Shown: positions 27,123 to 40,112 of the stretch, in pieces
How the letters are laid out: every line of letters starts with the position of its first letter
Numbering within the stretch: the stretch's first letter is position 1
DNA from: Acanthornis magna
Lineage: Eukaryota > Chordata > Aves > Passeriformes > Acanthizidae
Direction of reading: 5' to 3'
DNA: 64,000 nucleotides
Assembly (NCBI GenBank): GCA_036785705.1
Contig: JAWUZG010000015.1
Location: 2,805,001-2,869,000, forward strand
The notes under the pieces: generated by a model
The model's database searches: none
What the model saw: the letters and a program-made list of their open reading frames with translations, nothing else
What the model was told of the DNA's origin: nothing
Made by a program: the position numbers and the translations under genes

Positions 27123-29780
27123 ATCAGTAGCTACAGGGCTTTTATGTTACAGGTCAATGGGGTTACTTAAAAGTCTGTAGCATTTACTGATGTGTTTATA
27201 AACACCGATAATGTACTCTTTATGCCAAAGCCAATATAATATTTAGTACTCCTTTATTAGCACATTGTAAATGATAGACTGTTAAGATAAACTATAATCT
27301 GATGGAATTTTCAGCAACGTGGTGAAATAGCTTTTTTATTGCATATATAAATGGTTCTCTCTAAAACAACTGTCAGAGACAGCCTGGCTTGCATAGAAAA
27401 AGCAGTGAAACTTGCAGAACCTGATTCTGGAGATGGGTAAACCCTGACGTTTCCAGAAATAATCTTCTTAGTAGGATAAATGTGAGCCTTGGTTCATGTA
27501 GGATCAGATGCTGAAGAGCTTGTACTAAATATCCTTTTATTTGAAATTTCCAGAGGGGTTTCGGGGAGCATCATTTCACTTCTGTATCATGACTGAGTGT
27601 GCCGAGAAGGTAGGAGAAGCCATCAGTTATTTCCTGAGCCTGTTCCATTGGGAACACTGAGTTCAGCACTCAGCTCCACCACGGATTTACCGCTGGTTGT
27701 TAGGAACATTGCTTGAGTTTGTAATGTCCTTTCCCGGTCCAGTGCCTGAGCATGGGACATCACAACTGTGAGGTGACACCTGGATGGATTTTTCTTCCAA
27801 GTAATGCACTGAATTTGAACTTGGCTCAGACTTTTCCCATCCATACATTCCTTGCAGGATTTCCAACCCCCAGATGAGCATGCCAAGAGCACAGGCAGCA
27901 GGAACCTCCATTCAGGATCTTTGATCAGGAAAGTAGGGAAGCAACTCTGTGCGAGTGCAAGAAGACTTGCCTGGGTCTTCTGAGCAACCTGGCCTAGTAG
28001 AAGTTGTTCCTTCTTTTTGCAGGGATCACTTCCAGCCCAAATTATTCCAGGATTCTGTTACCTCCTCCTAAAAGCTGAGCATCTAAAGCCAGTGCGACCA
28101 CAAAGCTCTATCAGCAGTGATTACACAACCCAGAGTGCTGACAAAGAAAGAATGGGCTGTCTAGGAAAATGCTGGTGATATGCAAAGATCCAAAATTATT
28201 GTTTATTCTGGTGCTATAGGGACTATCTTGCAAAAAAAATAGGCTCTGACAAAGGAGGTAATGAGCAAGCCCAGTTCCCTGTGCCTGTGTGTACATGCAG
28301 TTGATTTATAATTGCACCGTGTGGCTGAATGTGCACATTCACCACTTGTAGGCAGGCAGCTCCCAGCTCATTTTGTGATAGGAGAACATCACAACGTGTG
28401 ATACTGGCTCCTGAGCCACTTGGGATATAGGGATTAGCCGTGGCTTGTGTCAAAATTAATATTGAAATCCCAAATAAGCACTTGGTTTGCTTTGTGTCTG
28501 CTCTGGAGCCTAAGGAAATTGCTTTTTTTTTTTCAGAAGTTGTGTGTAGAAATTATGTTACTTTTTATGGATTTGTTTTTTGCTTATTCCATACCAATTG
28601 CAGCACTCTCTCCATTGCTGCAGACAGAAACTTTGCTGAAGAAACTTGCATGGTACAGGAGCTGCAAAAACTTCCATGGTGCCATGGACAAGTATTAAGT
28701 CAAAACTCAATTTGGGCTGTAAACATGCAAATAATTCCCTCTGACAAACTCCCGCTGCTGCTGCTGCTGCTTACATGAATCAACTTTGCAAGTCTGGAGA
28801 TTTAATTTGTGCAAATTGCGGCTGGAAAACCATAGGACCAGGCTAAAAAGACAGACTTACAGTGCAGAAATATAAAGCAGACAGTAATTTGCTGGAAGAG
28901 AACAGATCTCTGTCAGTACCTGTTCTTTCAACAGTTTTTGGGCTGAAAGGATTTTGAATAATGCCACAATCGTATCTGCATTGGGCTGTGGAAAACACTG
29001 CCCTATCTTCAGTGCTGCTCCTTTTTCTTTTTTGTCTGCTGCTTTAAAAATAATTTTCCTGCTGTGGTCCCCATGTGAAAGTGCTGGGGCAGTGGCAGCA
29101 TTGGAAAGCAGAGTCCATGAGGAGATCAGAGAGGAACGTTTATTTCTGGGAATTGTACTGGATTTTTAGGGAGATAACTCCATCACTTCAGGATGTAATT
29201 ATTTGCAATTTTCGTGCTCTTTCACAGACTTGTGAAAAAAGGAGAGGCTTAGAAGTTATCAGTCCCAAAGCCAGCTCTGAGGGATTGATAAGAACACTCT
29301 GCACCCTTTGAACCTGAGGGGCAACCTGAAAAAAAAATGAGTATTGCAGATGGATTTAACCTTTCTGGCAAATGCAGTGGAAAGATGGAAATGAAATGTT
29401 TTCCTAACACTTTCCATCCAATTTGAAATTACCCAAGCACTGAAATCACTTTCTGGGGCTTTTCCCTTCCCTGGTTTGGTGGTCCTCACTGGAAAGCAAT
29501 TTTCTTTGGTCATTAGGTCCTTGTGGGAAGCTGCCCACTTGCTCAGCTGGGGGTCAGGCAATAGCTCAGCACTGGATGCTCCAGCAGCCTGGGCCCCAGG
29601 AGAGGGAGATTCCTGGGCATTTGGATCAAATATCGCTCTGATCTTCCCGGCATTTTGTATCTTCACTTTGGGGCAATTCGGGCTTATTATGATTTTTCTT
29701 ACAAGTTGTGTAAATAGCAGCTTGTGTCAGGACATTTATCTTTGTGTCCTATATAGCTGCATGTCCCATGTGTGTGTATA
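27119..29780. other. Intergenic, no gene or dispersed repeat recognised
   Basis: This is 2.7 kb of AT-rich unique-looking sequence. It contains only short simple runs, such as (CTG)6 near 28,752-28,770. No CR1, exon or RNA gene was seen. Confidence 0.7.
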
Positions 29781-30208
29781 GAACATATATATGCAACTAA
29801 TAAATTTATATATATGTGTAGAGATATGTGTAAATAGCTTTTATGCTACTTGTAACAACATAAACATATGACTTTTTATAGAGCATCACATATATATCTA
29901 TCTGCAATGTGTAGACTCTATTTACCAATATATATGTTTATATTGGTAAATAGAGTTGGATAACTCCATGGGAAGCAGCATTAAAGTATTTACATATATA
30001 TATATATTTATAATTTAAATATATATATATTTACATATACATACACACACACACACATAGATATATATAGATATATATAGATAGATAGATATATAGATAT
30101 AGATAGATAGATATAGATATAGATATAGATATAGATGATATAGATAGATATAGATATAGATATAGATATAGATATAGATATAGATATAGATATAGATATA
30201 GTTAGATA
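29781..30208. repeat. AT-rich compound satellite (TATA, CA, GATA, GATATA)
   Basis: From about 29,993 the sequence is (TA)n, then (CA)n at about 30,040-30,058, then GATA and the hexamer GATATA repeated up to about 30,200. Upstream, 29,781-29,990 is TATA-rich and contains a perfect inverted repeat. Confidence 0.9.
29915..29956. repeat. Perfect inverted repeat, 18-bp arms and 6-base loop
   Basis: The left arm 29,915-29,932 (ACTCTATTTACCAATATA) and the right arm 29,939-29,956 are exact reverse complements around the loop TATGTT. It could fold as a hairpin in RNA or as a cruciform in DNA. Confidence 0.95.
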
Positions 30209-33200
30209 AATAAAAGATGTTATCCAGGCAGGATGCTCACTGGAGTCCTACCTGGTGGAAAAACTGTGTGTGTGATTTCTTCATCATGACAAAAGCCACA
30301 TTGTGATGTCTTGGGAATTTTCTCCCAAACGTTGCTGTTTATTCTGTGTGTTTCCCTGAGCAAAATCCACACTCCTGATCCACCAGGCTGAATCATTATG
30401 TGCCAATGTCTTGTGATCACCATGTCACAAAAAAATGCAAGTCTGAAGTGTCCTGGACACCTTTGTAGGGTTAAAAATAAGCATAAAATCAGGGCTCAAA
30501 CTCACAGATATAGTTAAATAGTTCAATATCTTGTGAATGGGTTAACCCAGGTGTGCCAGGGCTGTGGCTGATGAGGTGACAGTGAGTGAGGTTTTCTTAA
30601 AATCTCACCTCTCAGCTGAGTGTGGAACACCACAGAGGCCTAAACCCCTTTTCTATTTCTGCTATTCCCAGTGCCCATTTCCCTCAAGCTGAAAGTTGGG
30701 ACTTTAATGTCCATCCCTCCTTTTGGAGGAATATTTGTGCTCTAGGAGGAGGCTGTGTTTGTACCTCAGCACGGCAGGAACCGTGTGCTGAGCAGCAGAG
30801 GAGGCTACGAGGTGGTAAACAGAGAATTTAAATTTCTGAAAGCTCTCTTAAACCTGTTCAAATCTCTGCACCGTGCAGATAAGGCCAAGCTGTTGTATGA
30901 GCTGACACAGTCGGAACAAACTTCTGGCATATGAACAGCAGTTACAGAATTAGAATTGTAAAACACCTATTCCCCCCCCCCGCCTTGTTTTTTTTTTAAT
31001 CAAGGTAGGAGCAAGTTTGAAAGGATGATTTGTGTTGTGTGTTTTCAGCTACAAACAAGAAAAAAATCAAGGGGGGTTGGAAAGGTGGTGGGGAATCTGA
31101 GCAAACACGAGGAGTGTGATCTAATTAATCTGCTTGCCTCAAATGTCATCACTCTTTTACCTCAAATACATTTTAGTCTCGGCATATCACAGATGTTAGC
31201 GTTGTTTAAATTAGGGAAAAAACTCCATATAAACTCTTGTCTGATGGAATCCTTCCTTCTAGGAAGGATTAGCCTAAAATCTGTGCCTAAACTGACTTTT
31301 ACCTTTATCTTGGTATAAAAGTGTACAATAAGATGGAAGCAAGTGGATTTGGTTTTCTGCTCAGTAGATTGTTTGGGTTGGTACAAGCAGGGGACAGCAG
31401 GCAGCCTGGATTCTATCACCCTGCAGGATAAAGGGTTTGTTTCCTTTGCCTCCACAACCATGGAGGAGTCTAACGCACTTAAAAACTTCAGAGACTCCGA
31501 TTCCCACCCAGAGAACACCAGCATATTTTAAAATTCAGGTCTAAAACACATACAAAGCAAACATTACTGTCTTGTAAGGATGTGTTGGGTGTCACTCAGC
31601 AAAACACCTCCCAGCAAACTCCACTCTCCCTTTCCATCTGTCTTGTTTCCTCCTTCCCTGTCCTCCCTGAGACAGACTAATTGCAAAGCTCTGGGTTGTG
31701 TTTGATGTTCTGCCTCTAAAATCTGAGTGCCACGGTCTGGCTCTCATTATAGTAATGCTTCAGGAAAGAAAAAGAAATGCAATAATGTAGTTTTTGATTG
31801 CACAGGTACTAATTTAATCTGAAGCTCAGGTATAGCCATGCTTCTTTAGAAATTTATGAGTCAGAATTTTGTGTTTTGATGTTATGAAAACCACTTGAAA
31901 GTAATAGGAAAAATACTGTGTGTATAAGGTCAAGTGCATTGTTCTGTGGTTGTGTCCTCCAAGCAAAATACTGGGATGTATGAAGGTGGAGAGAGCAGGG
32001 CAGGACCTGGAAATGCTCTAAGATGGAGGGAATCAGAGGAAAAGAGTGAAGGGACTCTGAGCAATTTCTTTAAAAATGTGGGCCACACATGTTGTATCAG
32101 CTGGATTGTAAGGACAACCTCCTGGCTGTGCGTCAGGGTGGCAAACAAAGTTCATCCCCTAGACCTCTCTTTCAGCTCAATACACTGATTAAACTATGAC
32201 CAAAAGCAGAAAATTATGTATTTTTATTTTTTAAGGAACATAAACAATAGCATTTCATAAATGCAACCATTTGCCTTTGTCCAGAAGGAGTGAATATTTT
32301 GGCTCCCTCCGCAAGATGCAGTTGCCAGGAGGTGTTCAGCTCCTGTCCCAGCTTCATGATCCCAGCACTCATGACCCCAAAAATATCATCCTTCTGCTAT
32401 TGTCTGCCTGCGTCTCCTGAATGCATTTCCAAAACAGTTGGAGATGGGAACATTTGTTGGCTTTAAAACTTGCTGGATGACAGCTCAGCCTGACTTCCAG
32501 CATAAATGATCAGGGGAAGAGCTGATTCTGCCAGGGAATATGAGGTCCCACATCCTCACAAGAAGAATTCTGCTGAGCCCTGAGTAAGGCTGTCCTTCCT
32601 TTTCTGCTGCTATTAATTTACTCTGCTTGGTTAGCACTGTTAAGACCCTGCACAGACTTGTTTTTCTGTTGTCCCCCATTGCTCTGACTCTGTCCTGAAT
32701 ACAAGAGGGCTCTTGGGAAGAAGATCCCATCCGGATGTTGTGTTGAACAGACTCTATACCAGATAACAACGATGGGAACTCAATTACATGGGGTTGGTGG
32801 GCAAGTAAGACTGATTTTTCAGCACAATTCATTGCTTTATAGCACTGCAGACAATCTGAAATGCCTATTTCTGAAATTGAGTCTCCCATTCAGAACACCG
32901 GTGTTTGGTGGTGTTGATGTGTGTGCATTGGAAAGGAAAAATACTGGTAAAAATCAGTTTTCTGCTTTTCTCTTTACTGAAAACCCAGGCTGTTTTCCTT
33001 CTATTAACTCACCTGAAAGTCTATAGCTGCCTATTACCTTGGACTGCAGTGGCTTCAATGGGGTTTTATCAACCTTTGGCCCTGTCACTATAAAACCCTT
33101 CCACGTTTTTGCCAAACCTCCTTCGGAAAGATTACTTTTGCTTTGAGGATGCCAATAAAGGAAATTGCTTTCTCAAAGAGGGAGGAAGACAACCCTAGAC

Positions 33201-33260
33201 CCCTTCATTTGGATTTCCTCCAATCTAAAATTTATTGGAACTGAAGAGCAATCCCAAATA
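30209..33260. other. Intergenic, no gene recognised
   Basis: This is 3 kb of unique-looking DNA. Visible details are a run of ten Cs near 30,972 and a 9-bp-arm hairpin at 31,248-31,270 (AATCCTTCC / GGAAGGATT). No CR1 copies were seen. Confidence 0.7.
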
Positions 33261-33267
33261 TATTATA

Positions 33268-33990
33268 AAACGCGCCGTGCTCCGAGCGGGGAGGTCTCTC
33301 TGGGCAGTGTTGAGCTGTGTTTCAGTGCCCCCTGCTCCTTCAGTAAAGCATTTCAAAGAGAACAAAATCACACCCCACCCAGGCAGCCGAGGCACAAAGC
33401 CCTTGGCACGGGACCGCCGTGGCCACAGGGAGGGGACGAGCCCTCCTGCCACATGGCACAGCCGCCATCCGCCAGTGCCCGCGGGATGAGAAATCCCAGA
33501 TGGCGCACGGCAGCCCTGGATGCTGTCCCTGCGTGCAGGTGGCCCCGTGCCACTTTCTGCCGTCACAGGAATCCGTTCTTTCTTTAGCTCTGGGGCTTTC
33601 TGCTGTTTTTCCTTTAACCCAAATCCCTTTGCACAATCCGAGGAGCAGCGCATGCTGCCGGACCAGCTGGAGGCACAAACCTGGAAAGACGAGGCGGAGA
33701 AGGCTCTGTCTGGAGTCTGGTTTAAACCAAAAAAACCAACAAACTCAGAGTTAGTGGGAGCTCTGTTCTTATCCCAGCCAAGCCCAGAGTGAGGCTGTGC
33801 AGTGAATGAACTGTTCCTGCCCAGATTTCCTCGAGGGAGCCTGGAGAGCCCGGAGTGGCGCCGGGAGCTGCAGGGGAGGTGAGAAGTGCCCCAGGAGCTG
33901 CACATGGCTGGGGCTGTGCTGCTGCCAGCTCTGCTCAGACCCTGCAGGCCTGCAGCAGCGAGGGCTCCACGGCAGGCGGGCAGGTGACAA
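33268..33990. other. CpG-rich intergenic block
   Basis: By hand count there are about two dozen CpG dinucleotides in 33,270-33,660, in a setting where neighbouring kilobases have very few. A weaker continuation runs to about 33,990. The minus strand is open for 270 codons (33,225-34,037) and the plus strand is open in several frames. That is expected where stop codons are rare because of base composition. The translations are low-complexity and match nothing I know. The block could be an orphan CpG island, the promoter of an unannotated RNA, or a GC-rich insertion. Confidence 0.5.
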
Positions 33991-34325
33991 CATGTGACAG
34001 CATCTCCCAGCTCTTTAATGAGGCTAAGGGAATCCACTGTGTGTTGTCATCAGATCCCTGGCCTGAAGTCAGCTCCAAGGACACTCAGGGCTCCTTTTCT
34101 GCCCCATTTCCAGCCTCTCGAGCTGGCCATGAACCATCCAGAATGTCCTCGGTGGTGTCACGGGGCAGGTGAGAGAGGAATCCATGGTGCTCTATCCCAA
34201 CCTCCTGCAGGGAGAAGAGGCCTAAAAATGGCTTTATCTGCATGGAAAGGGAGAGAAAAGCTGGGGTGGGAGGCAGCTGTGATAAATCCTTCATCAAGGG
34301 AGGGGAAAAGGGGAGGGAAAAAAGG

Positions 34326-34495
34326 AAGGGAAGGGAAGGGAAGGGAAGGGAAGGGAAGGGAAGGGAAGGGAAGGGAAGGGAAGGGAAGGGAAGGGAAGGG
34401 AAGGGAAGGGAAGGGAAGGGAAGGGAAGGGAAGGGAAGGGAAGGGAAGGGAAGGGAAGGGAAGGGAAGGGAAGGGAAGGGAAGGGAAGGGAAGGG
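34326..34495 (+). repeat. (AAGGG)n pentanucleotide array, 34 units
   Basis: 170 bases of uninterrupted AAGGG (CCCTT on the other strand). The strand asymmetry (pure purine) allows G-quadruplex and triplex structures. It is followed by mixed AAGGG/AAAGGGG units to about 34,590. Confidence 0.97.
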
Positions 34496-34590
34496 AAAGG
34501 GGAAGGGAAGGGAAGGGAAGGGAAGGGAAAGGGGAAGGGAAGGGAAAGGGGAAGGGAAGGGAAAGGGGAAGGGAAGGGAAGGGAAGGGAA

Positions 34591-34690
34591 GGAAAGGAAA
34601 GGAAAGGAAAGGAAAGGAAAGGAAAGGAAAGGAAAGGAAAGGAAAGGAAAGGAAAGGAAAGGAAAGGAAAGGAAAGGAAAGGAAAGGAAA
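34591..34690 (+). repeat. (AAAGG)n pentanucleotide array, 20 units
   Basis: 100 bases of GGAAA repeated without error, directly continuing the AAGGG array through a 95-base transition zone. The two blocks probably grew from one ancestral tract by a point change that then spread. Confidence 0.97.
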
Positions 34691-34695
34691 GAAAC

Positions 34696-37600
34696 TTAGG
34701 CAGGAGCACAGGGAAATTTCCTTGGGGGAAGGATTATTTCCTTGGGGGAAACAGACTGGTACAGCAAAGAGTAAATCCTAATCTGTGTCTCTCCAGCTTT
34801 ATATCAGTGTGTGAAATATTCCTTTTAGCCTCAGTATCTTGATCTTTGATTCTTCTTACATCATCTTCAAAAGGTATTTTACTAACTTGTTGCATCATGA
34901 GGAGTCAATAGACTGACATGCAAAAATATCTGTGCATCCCTGCGAGTTCCCTGAGGTGCCCAGAGAGTTTGTGTGGCGCTGCCTGGCTCTGCCTTCAGGG
35001 AGCTCCTCCTGGTACCTCCATCACATCCTGTGTTTTTCTGGTCTGGTTGGTCTCCTCTGAGGTCAACTCAACCAAGATTTGAGAGTACAACAGAAAAACC
35101 AGGGACCCCATTCTCTTTCGATAACACATTCTTCAGGTTTGCCTTGTAGTTATCAAGATGCTTTTCTACATGCATCAAAGCAGGAATAATTTCACTTTTC
35201 TTCTTTGAGTAATGATTTGTCTTTCACTTTTTTCAGTTACATTTATCTTCAAGGCATTGATTTCGTTCCTTTTTATATTTTTTTTAAGTTCTTTCTCCTC
35301 ACCCTGATTTTGTAGTGATTCCGAATGAATTATACTGGCTCTGTAATTATTTTGAATAGACACTACACTTTCGTGTGGTAAACCCCCAAGAAGGTAAAAA
35401 TCTCAGGCTAAACTCTTCTAAAGGGATAACTTTCCCTGCACCCTCGGAAGGTTGTTTGAGATCCTGCTTTGGTAATAGTTCCACAGGATGTATTAATTAC
35501 AGAAATTCATTTCCCCCATTCCTTGGAGTCACTCCTAACCTTCCTAAATGCCAACACTCACAGGAGCCCCTCCTGTGTCCTCCCTTGCCTGGTCTGGGTG
35601 GGAGTGGGTGCCCTGAGAGTGCATGGACAAGGGAGAATTACTGCAGCTCAGACTGTCTGATTTAATTCTCCCACATTTTGGGTGGAAGATTGAGGCAGCA
35701 GATTCTCTGAGTCCCTTGGAAGTGCAGGCATCAGGCGGCAGAAGGGCTGGGGACAGGAGCAGGCAGTGCTGATCTGTCAGGGTGGATTTGCTGGGCAGAT
35801 GTTGAGCTGCTCTGGCTCCTCAGAGCAGCACATTTGCATTCAGAGCACACAGCCAATTGTGTCAGTCCCTACAGCCACTGGAATAATTTATTTACATCAG
35901 TTTGGTTTCCAGGACTGCGTGGCAGAGTGAATGTGGCCATATTAGATTATATAACTCAAACCAGAGCTGTGCCTACAGGGCATCCTCTGGTTATTGGCTT
36001 GGATATTTAGAACCACCAGAAGACTGGACCCCATCTCTGGGACCCCAAATTTGGTGGCCTAGAGGCTGGGCATGGCCAAATGGACCTCCTGGACTTTGAG
36101 AGTGTTTCTAACCATGAGCTGAAGGAAAAATAATAACTCTTGTGTGATGGTACAAACTGTACAGAGAATGTCCCCAAGAGCTTTTTATTTTTTTCCCCCT
36201 TCATTATTTTGTTCTTCCATCCTTTTATGTTTTATGTGATGGTTCTAAATGTTTCATTGTTAGCTCTGTTCAAACATAATTTTGCACAGAACAACCAGCT
36301 GACCACCCAATGCCATCATTTGAGATGTAATGTTCTCTGTAATAACAGCTCCATCTCGGAACCTGTGACAGTGATGGCCCTGGAGCAGGGGAGAGGCAGC
36401 AATGTGGCAGGGACTGGGGGTTTATTCTGGTGAGAGAAAAAAGCTCTAAAAAAACCTGTGTGCAGGAATTCACATCCATTTCAGTAATTTCACAAAATTA
36501 CCAGTGAGAAAATTAACCCGTTCAGACCTAGAAAAGAGGAGTTTGGAGCATGACACACATCTGACACCTCAAGACACCTATCCAGACCTCAGAGAACCCA
36601 AAACACCGCTTGCAAATTCTGATTGCATAGGTTTTGTGTCCAGAAAGAGGCCTGATGATGGAATAAACTTCCAGAAGAAAATAGGCAAGGCCAAATTCTG
36701 ACTGACTCATGAAATTGCTGCAGCCCCATCCCCTCAGGCAGAACTGTAGGAAAATGGAATTTGCTTTCAGCCTCCCTGGAAATCAGCACACGTGGACTCA
36801 CTCCCCATGGGATTCTGCGTACACGAAAAATGACAAAGAACCAGGAGCCCCACAGGGACTCCGAGTTTGCTAATCTGCTTTACATTTCTGATGTTCTGAT
36901 ACCATGGTGATGGGCAACAGCAGAAAGACCTAAAATAGAGTTGAAGTGTTTTCAACAGCTTTCTCTTTACTAAGTGCACTTCATACTATCATGAGAAAGT
37001 CCTCTTGAATTTTTTTCTCTTTCTTCCACTTCAAAAAAATTGTCTTTTACCTAAAAGGTCATTTTGAAGAACTTTGCTTTTCTATAAATTACTGGATTTT
37101 GTAAAAACACTGCATATAAGTGACAATTTCTTGTGTGTCTGTAGTTAATATCTTACTTTTAGACTCCTGAGAGAGGGCCTTTACCAATTTCCTCAAAAAG
37201 AATAGGACGAGGGAGAGAAATGGAGGGGGAGGAGACTGTACTGCATTTTCTTTCTGAATTTTCCATGAACCTTGAACACGAAAGGAATGAGCATCCCAGA
37301 AAAATTGGTGAAATCATAATAAAGAAGACAGCGAAAAGCCTTCTCTTCCAAAACCCGTGTTTGTTCCTTCTCTCTGCAGTGTTTTACGTGGCACCAAGCC
37401 CTGTGTGTGTGCAGCTTCTGCAGGGAGCTGCACTTGAGTAGAAAGCGGTGAGGTTTGTGGCATTTTGCTGTTTTTTCTAACAACTTTTATTTTTTCCTGC
37501 CTTCTGGAGCTAATCTTAAGCCTGGCTTCAATCATTCTGAAGGCATTTGAGGTCCGTGTGTTAATTGAGGGGTTCAGTTTGTGAAAGCCATGCTGTGATC

Positions 37601-39563
37601 CCAGGGTGCCAAGCTGGCAGCAGAGAGGTGACACTGCAGGTGTGGGGGTGGCTCTCAGCCAGCTCCACACAGCTCAGCTCTGCACACAACAACGGGGTTT
37701 TGAGGCCTGAATTTAAACTCCAACCCCATCACTTTCTGCTAAAGAGGCATTCTGGGTGTGCAGGATGTGCTGAGCCTCTTGCTGCAGTGAGGCTCGTACC
37801 TTTCTTTCTTTTTCCTACTCTTCTCTCCCCTGTTTTCCCCTCACCTTTCAATTTTCCTCTCTGTGCTCTGGATAACTTTTCCTTGCTTTGGTGCTGTTGC
37901 AAAGCTCAATGGTCCATTCTAATACAATATTTAGGTGCCTCCTGGCTGTGGTTTAAAAGTTGCTTTAACATTTTCTGCACTAAAGTGGATTTTTCTTATA
38001 GCCCAACAATTCCCAGTTCTCAGCCCCTTAGGCTCCTGGAGTTCAGACTTCTGGAGACAAACCAAAGGCCCAGATCTCAGCAGCTCACATCCCATTTTCA
38101 GCATCAGGTGTTTTACCTGACAGTATCTTGTCTTTTTGCATCATTCAGAGTTGGTGGTGGTAGTTCCTTTCTATTTTACAAGTGCTAAATGCCTCCAGGA
38201 GGCAATTGAGTGTTTATATGGAATATTTGCTGTATTATTTTTGTGTGTGTAACAGAGGTTGAGGCTGAGTGTGAGCAAGGTGTTCAAACCAGTGCTGACA
38301 GAATTTGACAGGACTCTGAGAGAGCAGAACTATTTCTTTTGCCTCTGTGCAACATCTAACAAATCTCCCTGGGTTTCCATCTCCTACTGAGGTCCGGGAA
38401 GCAGCAGAGGGAGAGCTCTCAATGCCTACTCGAGATTATTCCATTTCAGATGTCACTGAAGCACTGCATAAATTACTCCTAAGAAAGCACAGGATCACTT
38501 GACCTTTCTGAGGCTCTCAGTGGCTCTGTGTCATCTCCTCTTCATTTGGATATCATTTTCAGGGGGGTGAAGATATCCTTGGGTATAATCTGCTGCTCCA
38601 ACATTTGGGGCAGTGCCCTATTTGCTTTCAGGACTGTCAGCCTTGACAGGCGAGGGGAAATCTCTGGGGAAATGTTGGAGCTCAGACTTTAACAGGCTGA
38701 TTTGCACCCCAGCAGAGTCTTTCAGTGCTTTCCAGGGACTTGGCTTCAGGCCTTTGTGGTTTCAGAACGCGGGGATAGGTAGGAATTACAGTTTGCAATT
38801 CTCCTTCGCACAGGCCCATTCTCAGGGCCCCAGAGTTGGGGTAATAAAATGCAGGTTGTGGATTTATCCATGCAAAGCCAGGCAAAGCTGGGATGTATCA
38901 ACAATCCATTTTGCAGAAAAAGAGGTGAGAAGGATTAAATTATTTCTCCTGATTAATGCATGCGGGGTAAAGCACTGCTGAGAAAGACAGCAGAGCTCTG
39001 TTCTGCTCAAAGGTCTGATCCTTCCCCATCCTATTTCTCCTTCTGGTGACCCCCCCAGCCCTGCTAAACCCTTGACAAGTCCTGGGCATTCTGAGCTGAA
39101 GAACACAGTTATTTTTCCTTGGTGAGCTGCAGGTAGCAAAAGGCTGCAGGGTGGGGTCAGGGTTGGATGGGAGTGGGCAGTGCCTGGCCAGGGCATGACC
39201 AGGAGGTCATACACAGCTTTTACAGTGGCACCCACGTGAGCATCTGGACTGTCTTCTCCTCTACCCTGTCCTTCCCAAAGTTCAGATAGAATTTCTTTAT
39301 GAAAGCCATCAGACTTGAGTGAAGAAATAGGCCATTCGTCCCTGATTCTGAGACCCAGCTCTTTCTCCATCTTGGCCTTTTAGGATGTGTAGTGTCATGG
39401 AAAAGCCTCATTTGGTGGAGTCTTGACTTGCTCCTTCAGTTGCTGTTTTGCCCACAGGGTGAATGATATTCCCGCTGGCGGAGCAGAACCTTTTCCCTAT
39501 GTTGCGGTCACCCAAAGCCACATGGCTCCTTCAACATGAGGCACAAGCACCCCTAACAGGTTT
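34696..39563. other. Intergenic, no gene recognised
   Basis: This is 4.9 kb without CR1 copies or a recognisable exon. The longest open frame (37,565-38,188, 207 codons) has a composition like translated noncoding DNA and no matching splice structure. Confidence 0.7.
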
Positions 39564-39565
39564 CG

Positions 39566-39645
39566 ATTGGATATTAGGATGAAATCCTTCTCTGTGAGGG
39601 AGGTGAGGCCCTGGCACAGGGTGCCAGAGGAGCTGTGGCTGTGGC
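39566..39645 (+). mobile_element. CR1 LINE internal fragment
   Basis: GGATATTAGGATGAAATCCTTC, then GGTGAGGCCCTGGCACAGGG and AGAGGAGCTGTGGCTG. This is sense CR1 sequence that lacks the 3' tail, so it is truncated at both ends or interrupted. Confidence 0.8.
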
Positions 39646-40112
39646 ACAAGTGTTTCTGCAGCCATGCCCTGCTCTCCTTGTCCCAGCCAGCTCAGCACAG
39701 GGCCACCAACACTGCACCCAGCTCCCTTCCCTGAGCTCCCCTGGGTGCAGGCAGCCCATCTTTCTGGCAGTATATTTCATGAGATGGCATATTTGTAATC
39801 GATTAATTCCGCACTGGAAGCACACCCATCACTCCTGCAACATATGGCAGCTAATCTCTCCTTAAGCAGTTAATTAGGCACCATTTGTATGCACGTCGGC
39901 CTTTGCACACCAAAGCAGCTGCGATTCCTGCAGGAAGCTGTTTGTTCTGGGCTGTCTTTCTCCTTTGTGTGGAAAAATGAGATGTTTCCTACTCATTTCT
40001 TTGTGCAGGCTCTTTCTAAAGATGTACTGAGGTGCTGTGCTGGGGTGAGAGAGTGACCCAGGCTTTAAGGTTGGGATGAGCATGGGGTCAACTTTTTGGC
40101 TCTGTTCGTGGT

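Noticed and set aside
28751..28770. (CTG)n tract as a triplet expansion locus
   Set aside because: Only about six units, within the normal range for random short microsatellites.
31248..31270. Small hairpin with 9-bp arms as a possible RNA gene or terminator
   Set aside because: It is too short and isolated. Hairpins of this size are expected by chance in 64 kb.
33225..34037. 270-codon open frame on the minus strand
   Set aside because: It lies in a CpG- and GC-rich block where stops are rare. The composition is unlike a folded protein, there is no recognised domain or splice structure, and competing open frames exist on the other strand.
33994..34842. Long open frames (282, 183 and 179 codons) with Gly-Arg-Glu-Lys or Leu-Pro-Phe-Ser repeats
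   Set aside because: They are translations of the AAGGG/AAAGG array. A pentanucleotide without stop codons stays open in several frames on both strands.
37565..38188. 207-codon open frame on the plus strand
   Set aside because: No similarity that I recognise, no neighbouring exon, and a composition like translated noncoding DNA.
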